From Limnephilus marmoratus (lineage: Eukaryota > Arthropoda > Insecta > Trichoptera > Limnephilidae), in assembly GCA_917880885.1 (NCBI GenBank), contig OU862933.1, forward strand, positions 9,471,452 through 9,535,451: a stretch of DNA of 64,000 nucleotides, written 5' to 3'. A model generated the notes under the pieces. The model saw only the letters and a program-made list of their open reading frames with translations. It searched no databases and was not told where the DNA came from. Positions 21,669 to 31,748 of the stretch are shown in pieces; the stretch's first letter is position 1, and every line of letters begins with the position of its first letter. The position numbers and the translations under genes are program-made.

Positions 21669-22586
21669 TCAGCCCCCAAGATATTTTTGCTCTATTTTAA
21701 ACGAGTCGTGTTTTATTAAACATTTTCACAATTTGCGCTCCAATTTTACTCATTTGAATATTAACGCACTCTCTCCACCATTCGTAATTACATACCTACC
21801 TCTCCATCTTCTTGTTTTTGAGAGGGGATACGGCGCCTTAATGTCTAAGCGCAATTGTAAAACATAATTAATATCTTTAAAAAAGAGATTAAAATAGTGA
21901 CAAGAGACAAGAGATGCAGATATTTCAAGATTTTAAAAAGAAATAATCGAAATAATGTGGGGGTTTCTACAGTAAATATACAGTGAAAGATTGAGCTGAA
22001 AGCATTTCTCCACATTATGCCATCGACGGAGAATATATTTAAAACGCATTCAGAGGACGAAAGACGATAGATCGGACGGGAATCTAACTTGACATGACCA
22101 CCTCGATGATACGCCTGGGTCATCTCGATACCATCACTCACTTTGGGGCATTTAAGGCAGAAGATTTCTCAACTAGGCCAACATGAGAGGAGAGGTAGTC
22201 CAACGTAACAGCTGTCAGGGGGTGCTTCGGAGACATTCTACGAGAAAAAATGCTTGACAGACACGGACTAGTATAAAATCAAGAGCGACTTCGTAACGTT
22301 CTTTCCCGTGGGAATTAAATGCACAAACTCTTGACTTTGACATCATGTTATTACTATATACATCAAAGGTAATATTAATTTGTATTCCGCAAGAGAAAGA
22401 GATTTGTGAGAAATAATAATGCAGACAAAAAGTGGCAAAGCTCTGATATGACTTAATACCAATTAGCCATAGTGTAGCAAGGTACTGGTAAACCATTTAG
22501 TGAATTATTTAATGTACAATAAAAAACACATATAAATTTGTTGTAGACCACTTTTATTTTATACACACGTCAGGAGAATATTATAA

Positions 22587-22618
22587 CTAACGAAGGAAGG
22601 GTGCTTCCGAAACCGGTA
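22587..22618 (+). ncRNA. Degenerate hammerhead-like motif
   Basis: CTAACGA is followed by GGAAG / CTTCC pairing, GAAAC and CGGTA. It matches the 1254 motif in layout (GAAACCGGT shared), but the core has CTAACGA in place of CTGANGA and the cleavage triplet is changed, so activity is unlikely. It is probably a Penelope-like 3' end remnant. Confidence 0.35.
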
Positions 22619-22639
22619 GAGTGTGTATACAATAATAGT

Positions 22640-22740
22640 GAGGACACGGGTTCAAGTCCCGTTGGCGGCAAGTATCTTTTCTCGGAAGATTTTTCAATGT
22701 AAATGAGTGTTTCAGGCTAACAATTATTGCTTATAATAAT
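22640..22740 (+). mobile_element. tRNA-Ala-like SINE, 5'-truncated copy
   Basis: It is identical or nearly so to the second half of the 23012 unit: AGGACACGGGTTCAAGTCCC, then TCTTTTCTCGGAAGATTTTT and the TTATTGCTTATAATA end. It begins inside the tRNA-like part. Confidence 0.7.
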
Positions 22741-23011
22741 TGTTACCCTTTGTGCTATGCATAAAAATCTTGTCTAAAAGTTAGTTTATAAATTAAAAAA
22801 TAATAATTAATATTTGGCAAGTTTAAGTATTTCCCCAATAAATGCAGACATAATTTGTCTCGACGCCACCTAGCGAGGAATTTAACACTAACAATGTCTC
22901 TCTCGCAAAAATAAAGTTGGTTGTTTTCAGGTGGAAAAAATATACCTAATAAGCAGTAATTGTTGAATGAAACACTAGTATATATTGAATTATTTGGCGG
23001 GTATTTGATAA

Positions 23012-23150
23012 GCCGCCATAGCTCAGTGGTCAGAGCATCCGACCGGCAATCAGAAGGACACGGGTTCAAGTCCCGTTGGCGGCAAGTATCTTTTCTCGGA
23101 AGATTTTTCAATGTAAATGAGTGTTTCAGGCTGACAATTATTGCTTATAA
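23012..23150 (+). mobile_element. tRNA-Ala-like SINE, full unit (tRNA part 23012-23083)
   Basis: The first 72 bases fold as a tRNA. The acceptor stem is GCCGCCA/TGGCGGC, with a D arm GCTC...GAGC, an anticodon stem with one mismatch and a T arm ACGGG...CCCGT. The anticodon reads GGC, with C instead of U before it. GGC is unusual for eukaryotic alanine tRNA, and the same 65-base tail follows the truncated copy at 22640. So a tRNA-derived SINE is more likely than a functional tRNA gene. Confidence 0.65.
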
Positions 23151-23159
23151 TAAATTTAC

Positions 23160-23490
23160 ATGTGTTTTTTATTGTAAATTATGGCGAGCCACAAAGTTAA
23201 TGCTTTTTACAAATATGGAATTATTTTATGTTTTTATACACTGGAAATGTGGGGTTGACAAATCAAAGCATAGCCGAACTCTGGTCCCTTCCTCACTTTC
23301 CGAATATAATTTGTGTCACGTCATTGTGTTTTCAACATTTTAAAATAAAGTGTTTCTCTGTTAATAATTAATCCATCTTCTCATTTAACTCCCGTGACAC
23401 AAATAGAAGTGTCAATTTGGTAAGATTGACACGCATCCAACTTTATTGGTGACCCCAACGTGACAGGAACACGCAACCTTCTGATCTTCT
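23160..23490 (+). mobile_element. Possible LTR remnant followed by a primer-binding site
   Basis: AATAAAGTGTTTCTCTG (a polyadenylation-like signal) is followed about 110 bases later by TTGGTGACCCCAACGTGA. The latter is close to the tRNA-Trp-type primer-binding sequence I know from insect Ty3/gypsy elements of the CsRn1/Kabuki group. No gag or pol follows. LTR limits were not found, so this is tentative. Confidence 0.35.
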
Positions 23491-24750
23491 GTAACTCCAG
23501 AATCCTGCAAAAAGAATCAACAGCTTCGCATCGCACTCTACAGAATCACAGCTCTGCAGTCAAGATTAGCTCCACATCACTAGTAAGCAAACCAACTCGC
23601 AAGCTTTGTCATCTTACATCATACGTAGAATAATAAAAAACTTGCTCAATTGAAATTGAATTGTCGAAAAGATTAACCCAATTTACTATCTGATATGTTG
23701 ATAGTGAACACGTGTACGACCCTCTGCATAATGAAAGTTTTGCAATAATCACGACCAAAATGACGGCAAACGGATACTAACGACACGTCAGGCCAGCGGA
23801 GAATAATCATAATGCTTATACCAGAAAAAACTTGTTAGCAAAGAATGTCAGGCCGATTGAAAAACGGTGATGGATGTGGAATCTAGTTGTGTGGAGGTTG
23901 CGTATGAATCAATATGCTTGCGTTCATCATCTCTCAAGCGCTTGCATGACAGTTGGAATCCTGCCCATAAAACTCTGCGGCCAGCTCTTGAAAAGGAAGC
24001 GCGCCAAAGAAGGGTATAAGTATTTCGGTGCATTATTCTAATGGCGGAAATGAAGTCAGAGGTTTTTAGGCTGAATTAACGTGGAATTATGTTGTAATAT
24101 AAATATAATGAACCCTTAACAACGGAGGGTTAGAAATGTTAGAATTGTGAAAACAATAGATAGCACTATCGAATACGAGACTTTGGTTCAAAAACCAATA
24201 TATTTTTCTTAGAACTGGTTGTTTAAAATTCATCAAATAATTGAAATTATTTTCCACGTTCTGTGTAAGTTCTATTCGAGTTCTGTTCTTATATCATTAA
24301 AGGATTAAGAAAGTGACACATACCCGACAAATAGCAAATGGCCAAATAATTAGCAGTGGTGGGTTGTTGTGTAAATTTTATTCAGCATAAAGAATGCGAT
24401 TAATTTCAAAATAAAATAAAAAAATAATAAAAAAATCCCCGGGAATTCTCAGCCTCCAAAAATTATGGTATTGGTACAAGTTACAAAATAACAAGTATAC
24501 AGCACGTTTAAGGTACTTCGGAAACACGTGAAATTTCAAATCGTTGGCACTTCCAGGCAAACATATTTAAAACCTGTACGAAAACAACAAATTCAATATC
24601 AAACCCTCATACTCAAAATCAAAACGTGATCGCTGAAAGTACAGAAAAAAATTGCCTACAAACCGAGGACAGTTTGAAAGACGTCCGGTGCAAACAAGGC
24701 GTTCACGTTGGCTCGCTATCCTTGTTTACAACTTCCGCCGGCTAGGCTAT
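23490..24750. other. No gene recognised
   Basis: Small open frames on both strands show no motif I can support. No terminal repeats were found. Confidence 0.5.
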
Positions 24751-24756
24751 TCAAAA

Positions 24757-24850
24757 TCAGCTTGGGGCAGGTCGGTGATGTATTCAAGAGGACCGGAATC
24801 GAACCCAGGACCTGTTGCAAGCGACCCAGCGACTAACCCATCTACCTATT
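24757..24850 (-). repeat. tRNA-like fragment (B-box region)
   Basis: On the minus strand a GGGTTCGATTCCGG B box lies about 40 bases after GGGTTAGTCGCTGGG. No full cloverleaf could be drawn, so this is probably another SINE head. Confidence 0.35.
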
Positions 24851-25094
24851 AAAATTCATACAAACTTGTCATCCAACCTAGCGGCGGCCGCAAAAAAAAC
24901 TACTCCAATGATAAGCCAATCAATAATAATATCGACCTGTTCGAGCTTCTTTTGCATTATTAATATTGTTTAAATAATAAGGGTCCTGAGATAGCGGATG
25001 TTGAGTGTACACGTAATGATAACATTTTAGTATTATGCAGATATGTACATAAATACCAATACTGAAACACATATGTACATCTTATTTTTTTATG

Positions 25095-25408
25095 TGAATT
25101 ACCACACAAGAGTTATCCCCAGTTGGGGTGTATTTGGGCTGTAGGTAGTGGGGAGGGGAATGAGATGCGGAAGAGGGAGGCGAGGAAGTACCTGGCTATT
25201 CAAATTTACCAAACACGCTAAAGCCATTTCAAGCAACGTTTCAATTCTGAATGGTGGTGGTCTTACGCCAGGGCGATACTCAGAGTATCGTCCACTCTGA
25301 AACACACCACAATTATTCTATATATTATTATAAATGAAGAAATTGTAAAATAACACAAATAAAATTAATTTTTTTGCGCACGCCGGAATTCGAACACGCA
25401 ACCTTCGG
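25095..25408 (-). mobile_element. SINE family A, diverged copy
   Basis: It retains ACCACACAAGAGTT, CCCCAGTTGGGG, the CAAGCAACGTTTCAATTCTG block and part of the tRNA-like end (GCACGCCGGAATTCGAAC). It is more diverged than the copies at 34927, 36996 and 56985. Confidence 0.7.
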
Positions 25409-25516
25409 ATTGCTATTAATTTCAATAATTAAATATATATTATTAAAGGAACTCTCACGAACAATCACAGTAAAAGAGTTATTAAAACTATTAAAGCGTA
25501 CCCCAGGAGTGTTAAC

Positions 25517-25674
25517 TATAATGTTTGAGGTTCCTTAATTAAGTACAAGAACTGATTCATTTATAAGACGTTTATTGACACTGTTGACAAGTTCAAGGTT
25601 ATACATCAAGTGACGCGACAGACCTGCCAACTATCAGCATTTGACAGCTGGTTATTATTATTACCAACATAACA
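25517..25674 (-). repeat. 3' LTR of the gypsy element
   Basis: On the element's strand it begins TGTTATGTTGG and ends CAAACATTATA. It matches 33410-33567 throughout as far as I compared. It is one of the shortest gypsy LTRs I would expect. Confidence 0.9.
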
Positions 25675-26361
25675 TCTAGGCCTGTGCAATTAGCGCAAAA
25701 AAGGGGGTCGCGATCGGAATTATTCCGGTAGTCCCAATTTTTTTATATGTTTTATATACTCATCTCCTGATGTAAAATCTGAGTTTTCGACCTTGGGTCA
25801 CTTGAGCTTTCGCCGCCATTTTGAAAAAACCAGCCGAAATCGCTCCAAAATCTAGTTTTTCTCAAATATCTCGTTTCCAATAAAAAATTCGGATAAAGTT
25901 GCTTTACAAGTTTAGTAGAACATAAAGTTACCTACAATTATCTGAAAAGAATTTTCTTCTATATCTAATGAATATCGAGATATGCAGTCGTAAAAACGTG
26001 AAAAAGTTTACAAAAACACGTAAATTGCCCGACTTGGTTTGGTTTTGTGTGCGTATCTCGTTTCCAGTACAATTTTGTGAAAAAATTACTGATATGAATT
26101 TTGTAGAGAATAAAATTTCCTAAAAAACCTAGGTAGGTATATGTTTAATGTTTTTATCGCAATTAGGTATCCAGTATCTAATACAAAATTTTCTTAAAAA
26201 TTAGGTCAAAAACTGAATCAGGAGAATAGTGTTGGCATAACTTGAATATTATTTTTTTAAACAATTACCTACTATTGAAATAACATGTAACATGCATATT
26301 AGCAACATTAACCATCAATGTAATCAAAACATATAAATACAATTAATAATTAAGGTACATA

Positions 26362-26660
26362 GATGTGGTAAAAAAACTACAAATTAACGAGAGTGGGGTG
26401 TTACCCCAAGGTTGAATCAGGAACGTCCGAGTAACATAATATGTTACTCGGATGTGGTAAAAAAAACTACAAATTAACGAGAGTGGGGTGTTATCCCAAG
26501 GTTGAATCAGGAACGTCCGAGTAACATAATATGTTACTCGGACGTTCCTGATTCAACATAATATGTTACTCGGACGTTCCTGATTCAACCTTGGGGTAAC
26601 ACCCCACTCTCGTTAATTTGTAGTTTTTTTTACCACATCTATGTACCTTAATTATTAGGC
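26362..26660. repeat. Direct-plus-inverted repeat cluster next to the left arm
   Basis: A unit of about 90 bases (GATGTGGTAAAAAAACTACA ... CGTCCGAGTAACATAATATG) occurs twice in direct orientation and then inverted, centred near 26510-26550. ATGTTACTCGGACGTTCCTG is repeated. The outer part of the inverted unit reproduces the inner edge of the left arm. A separate hairpin AGGCCTCAT...ATGAGGCCT follows at about 26659-26691. Confidence 0.8.
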
Positions 26661-26766
26661 CTCATCTCTATATTATAGATATGAGGCCTACACGAATTAA
26701 GAAGCATAATAAAGATGTCCAAACACTCATTAGTTTACTTGCCTTGAACCATTTCTTCAAACAAAC

Positions 26767-28290
26767 GTGATTATGTCTATAAGCAGAGGCATGATCGGGG
26801 ATAGCAAGGTAACTTGTCACATGGCTGAAAAGATGGGGAAATTTGCTGTGTCTAAAGTTATCAACCAGAACTTTGGAAACCTACACTTAAAACATAAGGA
26901 CGGCGGTGACCAGCAGAATACAAAATCAGGGTGTGACTGTGACAATAGATCCATTCATGCTATTCCATCGTATGTATATTGCCAAAAGTGTGAAATTGAA
27001 CACGAAGAATATTTCCAATATGAACTATCTCCTGTCTCATTGTCTCTTTTCTCAGGGGAAGGCATGCGCCAAGGCAACCAACATCATATTTTACTTATTG
27101 TTCAACCCTCTACCAAATAACACAGTACTGGAAAGCAGTAAAATACACTTAGTTGATGGAGGATATTTACTGCACAATGTTGTATGGGGTCGTACTCAAT
27201 CATTTTTCAGCAATGTGTCAGGTATGCAAAAAATCGTTATGGAGCCAATTCAGTAGTGGTATTCGATGGATTCCCGAATTCGGTTGAAAAGAAAAGCACT
27301 AAGAAAAAGTTTCTGCGAAATGAGAAGAACAAGTCTCGTTTTATTTCCCTACTCAGAGCCTCATTTGAACGATCGCAAATAACGACAGCACAAGCTGAAG
27401 AGGATGCTGATGTTCTTATAATAAACGCAGCAAAGTCGTTATCATCTCAACATGATGCAGTTATAATCATGGGTCAGGATATCGACCTGTTGATACTCCT
27501 CACAGCTCTCTCACCTCCAAACGTATATTACCAAAAAGTTGGTAAAGGAAAATCACCTAACGCGTTGTACTCCCAACAAATGCTTTAAACACATTGAAAT
27601 AGTTGAAAACATTTTATTCATTCATGCCATAAGTGGCTGCGATACAACTGGTGCTCCGTTTGGTCAAGGTATAGACAAATTTTGTAATATTCTTCCAAGA
27701 ACCACTAAGTGAATAAAACTTATTCAAGTGTATTTCAAGATCCAAAAGCAAAGCGAAAAACAATCACTTTGGCTTCCGAACAATTCTTTGCACTTTTGTA
27801 TGGCGGCAATGAGAAATCATGTTTGGAAAATTTAAGGTATATTCTTTTTGTCAAAGGAGTGAAAAAGAATAAATTCAATTAATCCAAGCTACCACCCATC
27901 ATGCAGCCCAGCAAACATGCTTAAAGAACATACTTTCAAGTGCAGACTTGGCTTGGTCACCATAAAGATCCAACTGAATGAGGGTGGAAGAAGGACGCTG
28001 TTAGTTTACTAACTCCAGTACCAATGATGTAGGAGGCTGCACCTCAGGGGTTGCTGAATTTTATATCATGCCAATGCAAAAAAGGTTGCGCTGGAAAGTG
28101 CATATGTAGAAAGTCGGGTTTGAAATGCTCCCTACTCTGTATTCACTGTAATGGCAGCTCGTGCGAGAATACTGTGAAACCCTTCGTTCATGATGATGAC
28201 GAGGAATTTGTGACCCAGTCGCCACAAATTCAGCTGACGAGCCATAGGAAGACTATATTAAACCTGTTCTGGGCCCGTAAGTGGCAGTGA
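26767..28290 (+). pseudogene. XPG/FEN1-like nuclease with CXC domain, decayed transposon gene
   Basis: Pieces in shifting frames follow one protein order. First come an N-terminal block (IGDSKVTCH...) and a block with IDPFMLFHRM (frame 2), then LVDGGYLLHNVVWG. Frame 1 resumes with VVVFDGFP, FISLLRASF, AEEDADVLIINAA and IIMGQDIDLLILLTAL. After another shift comes HAISGCDTTGA. Finally CQCKKGCAGKCICRKSGLKC appears (28051-28290). The acidic AEEDAD and DIDLL motifs plus GCDT match the FEN1/XPG layout (EAEAD-like, DxD, GCDY). The last block is a CXC (tesmin/TSO1) domain. At least three frame changes make this copy non-functional; introns cannot explain all of them. Confidence 0.8.
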
Positions 28291-29008
28291 GAAACTAAAG
28301 TCAATAGTCATATATTTTAAGAAAATACATTTTTGTTTTTTTTTTAGCACATCTATTTAACTTAATTATTAATTTTATTTATATGTTTCGATTACATTGA
28401 TGGTTAATATTGCTGTTATGTACGTTACATTTTATTTCAACAGTAATTGTTTAAAAAAAATAATACTCAAGTTATGCCAACACTATTCTTCTGATTCAGT
28501 TTTTGATCTAATTTTTGTGAAAATTTTGTATTAGAACCTACATACCTAATTGCGATAAAAACATTAAAAATATACCTACCTACGTCTTTTATGAAATTTT
28601 ATTCTCTATTTTCACAAAATTGTACTGGAAAAGAGATACGCACAAAAAACCAAACCAAGTCGGGCAATTTACCTGTTTTTGTAAACTTTTTCACGTTTTT
28701 ACGACTGCATATCTCAATATTCATTAAAGATAGAAGAAAATTCTTTTCAGATAATTGTAGGTAACTTTATATTCTACCAAACTTGTAAAGCAACTTTATC
28801 CGAAATTTTTATTGGAAACGAGATATTTGAGAAAAACTAGATTTTGGCGCGATTTCGGTTGGTTTTTTCAAAATGGCGGCGAAAGCTCAAGTGACCCAAG
28901 GTCGAAAACTCAGATTTTACATCAGGAGATGAGTATATAAAACATATAAAAAAATTGGGACTACCGGAATAATTCCGATCGCGGATCGCTAATTGCACTG
29001 GCCTAATC

Positions 29009-29028
29009 CTTTCCTCCTTCCATTTTTT
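29009..29028 (-). promoter_or_regulatory. Polypurine tract of the gypsy element
   Basis: On the minus strand TGGAAGGAGGAAAG precedes the insertion point of the 3.3-kb transposon, directly abutting the original start of the 3' LTR. It primes plus-strand DNA synthesis in LTR elements. Confidence 0.75.
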
Positions 29029-29228
29029 ATTTATTTTTATATCAAACCAAATAACAATGACAAAGAAACTTAAGAGTAATCACTATGACTAAATCGTACA
29101 GGGGGTTTCACAACTCTGCCAGACCTAGTTATAATATCATTATTTCCACTAGTGCTGGGTAAAGGTTCAATAACAATTTCATTTTCCTGACTTGTAAAGT
29201 CTTGCCATTTATCGGGATTCTCATAACT

Positions 29229-30585
29229 TCATTTTGACTTAAGACAACTTTTTTTTATTTGGTTAACATGAACCTTTTTCACCTCTCCTCCGATTAATTG
29301 AATTAGATACACCCATGAACTTAATTTCAACTTAACAGTTCCCTGAAACCATTTCATAGGACCTTTCACATGTCTTAAATAGACCAAAACATTATCATTT
29401 TCTTTAAATTCTTTCAATGCATTTTTTGTTGATTGTTTGACATTTTGTGATTGTTTACTTGGCAAACGTGACATTACATCTGCTTGAGGAATTTTCAATC
29501 CTTTTTTATATTCCAATTTATAATTGTACGCAGACAATATTATAGACCATCTTATAAGACGTGATGCTGCTAAAACGGGGACTTTTTTGTTTTCAGCAAA
29601 TAAAGACAACAATGGAGCATGATCAGTATATATCGTAAAATGACGACCAATTAAATATTTGTGAAATTTCTTAATTCCAAAAATAATAGCAAGGGCTTCC
29701 TTGTGCAATTGACTATAATTTCTTTGAGCTGAATTTAATGTTGCAGACTCAAAAGCTATAGGAAATTCTTGATTCTTTACGACATGACTTAAGACACAAC
29801 CGACACCGTATGCACTGGAATCGACTGTAAGACACAATGGTTTTGACGGATCAAATAAAACTAACATAGTTTTATCTGACAAAAGAGACTTACTATTTAC
29901 AAATGCCTTTTCGCATTCATCAGACCAACACCATTTTACATTTTTTCTTAATAAATTATGAAGAGGTTCTAGCACTGTAGGACACATAGGAATAAAATTC
30001 CTATAAAAATTCAACATTGACAAATATGACTTTAGTTGAGTAATATTTTCTGGACACCCAGTAGACTTAATTTTCTCAACTTTCGACAAAGATGGACTTT
30101 TGCCTTGACCTGACAAAGTAAAACCTAAAAATTCGAAAGAATTCACAAAAAATTCACTTTTTGACACATTAATTTTTATATTAAACTCATTTAATTTTGA
30201 CAAAACTTTATCCAAAGTATCAGAACACTCCTTCTCATCTTTACCACCTATACAAATATCATCAATATATGCAGCACAGTTTTTTATGCCACACAAAACT
30301 GTATCAATTACCATTTGAAAAACGGCAGGAGCCGATGACAATCCATAAGTTAAACGATTATAGACATATAAACCATTACATGTATTAATTGTAAGTAATT
30401 CTTTACTAGAATCTGACACAGACAACTGTAAATATGCGTTTGTTAAATCTAATTTACAGAATACTTGACAACCTGAAAATTTATTAAAAATATCCTCTGG
30501 ACGTGGAATAGGATATTGATCAATTCTCAATTGTGGATTGACTGTAGATTTCAAATCTGTACATAAACGTAATTTTCCATTTTGT
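29229..30585 (-). pseudogene. Gypsy pol, downstream part: RT, RNase H and integrase tail, integrase core deleted
   Basis: On the minus strand the RT continues with LDLTNAYLQL, FGLSSAP-type (YGLSSAPAVFQ) and the catalytic YIDD. RNase H follows with the TVDSSAYGVG, HKEALAI and YTDHAPL blocks. After ADVMSRLP the frame runs straight into a short basic linker and then an integrase C-terminal segment (GPMKWFQGTV...). The zinc-binding HHCC and DDE core of the integrase, normally several hundred residues, are absent although the frame stays open. So this copy could not integrate by its own integrase. Confidence 0.85.
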
Positions 30586-30588
30586 TTA

Positions 30589-31745
30589 TAGTACGAGAGC
30601 CCACGACCAAAATTTTTGTCTCATAGCAATACGGCCAAAACCGCATCAAATCGATAGATACGATTATCCTGAACTCGAAAATACCAATATCAGACATTTT
30701 CCGCGTAGCGTTTGATCTGACCGAATTTTCAAAATTGTCAAAGAATTTTACCGAACTGCATCATAGCAATATGTCTGATTTGCAGACTGTAGTTGAATGA
30801 TAGTTCTGAGATACCGGAAACATATTTTTCAGACGTTAGTGGTGTAGCGCAAACCCGTAAAATCACTTAAAAAAATTAAAAATGAGACAAAAAAAATGTC
30901 TCATAGCAATACGTCTGAAAATCTTTTTTATTAGTAAATTTTGGTTATTTGATGCGAACAAAACAATTTTCAGACGGAAATATGAACGCATTAAATTTTG
31001 AGACCGTTTTGAAAATGTTAACAAATTTTACCGATCGGTATCATAGCAATATGTCTGAAAATTGTTGGACATGATAAAATAAGTTGTCCACATGTGCAAA
31101 AAAATTATATCAGACAAATTAAGTGTAGCACCTTCTCTATCAGACAACTTTTCGATACTCAGATATCATTTAAAAATCGTATTGAGGCATCTTGAATTTT
31201 CTGTTACAAACCAATGAATACGTTGCGACTCTGAATTTATTAGATGATAATTAACAAAGAATTTACCCGAAACCGTAACATTGAAGTTGAAGGACTGAAA
31301 TAAATCGCACAAAAGGAAACTGGGATGAAGTTGAAAAGGGGAGTATATGCTACACTTAAAGTGTCTGAAAACAGGTTTTTGGTAATCATGGCAGCAATAC
31401 GAAAAGTTGAAAAAAAAATTATGCGTATTGCTATGATACAGGTCGGCTAAATTTGTTGACATTTTCAAAAATGCGCTCAGGCTATATGCTACGCGCAAAA
31501 TGTCTGAAAACAAACTTTTTCGTAAAACAATTATAAAATCTATGTACATTTTCACTATCAGACGTATTGCTATAATACCGACTGTCTTTTTTTTTGACAC
31601 AGCAGAAATGGCCTCCCACGCAGTTGCTACACTTTCGACCGTTACTACACACCTAGTCGGGTTCAGAATCATACAATCTAACGATTTTATAGGGTTTTTG
31701 CCGTATTGCTATGAGACATGGTTTTGGTCGTGGGCTCTCGTACTA
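30589..31745. mobile_element. 1157-bp inverted-repeat DNA element inserted in the gypsy RT (TTA duplication)
   Basis: The ends TAGTACGAGAGCCCACGACC are perfectly inverted and the arms continue to CATAGCAATACGGC. TTA flanks it on both sides (30586-30588; 31746-31748). Removing the element with one TTA rejoins the RT reading frame. The motif CATAGCAATA(C/T)GTCTGA occurs at least seven times inside, in both orientations. No protein is encoded. The 3-bp TTA duplication resembles PIF/Harbinger, but the end sequence is not one I recognise. Confidence 0.88.
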
Positions 31746-31748
31746 TTA

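Larger units (their letters stand above)
17507..21840. mobile_element. 4.3-kb element with long inverted arms, no recognisable gene
   Basis: The outer end TAAGGCG is mirrored by CGCCTTA at 21834-21840. Arms of about 440 bases (17507-17945; 21010-21840 after discounting a SINE) share the GAAGATGGAGAG, AAACACGACTCGT and TTAAAGAAACAC...GTGAATTTTTTCATAC blocks in opposite orientation. The interior holds two MITEs, a tandem duplication and a repeat shared with 48.2 kb, but no transposase frame. It is probably a non-autonomous or gutted element. Confidence 0.6.
25677..29005 (+). mobile_element. DNA transposon with about 700-bp inverted repeats encoding an XPG/CXC protein (Academ-like), copy 1
   Basis: The ends TAGGCC(T/A)GTGCAATTAGCG are inverted, and the arms run 25677 to about 26380 and about 28330 to 29005. 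The 3-bp repeat ATC flanks the element (25674-25676; 29006-29008). It sits exactly between the gypsy polypurine tract and 3' LTR. Removing it with one ATC restores a normal tract/LTR junction, which confirms both boundaries. The single gene inside is decayed. A 3-bp duplication and an XPG-type nuclease fit what is known of the Academ superfamily; the name is inference. Confidence 0.85.

Noticed and set aside
25677..29005. A possible CRISPR-like or prokaryotic mobile system because of the nuclease and repeats
   Set aside because: Repeats are terminal and inverted rather than regularly spaced, and the context (introns, SINEs, LTR elements) is eukaryotic.
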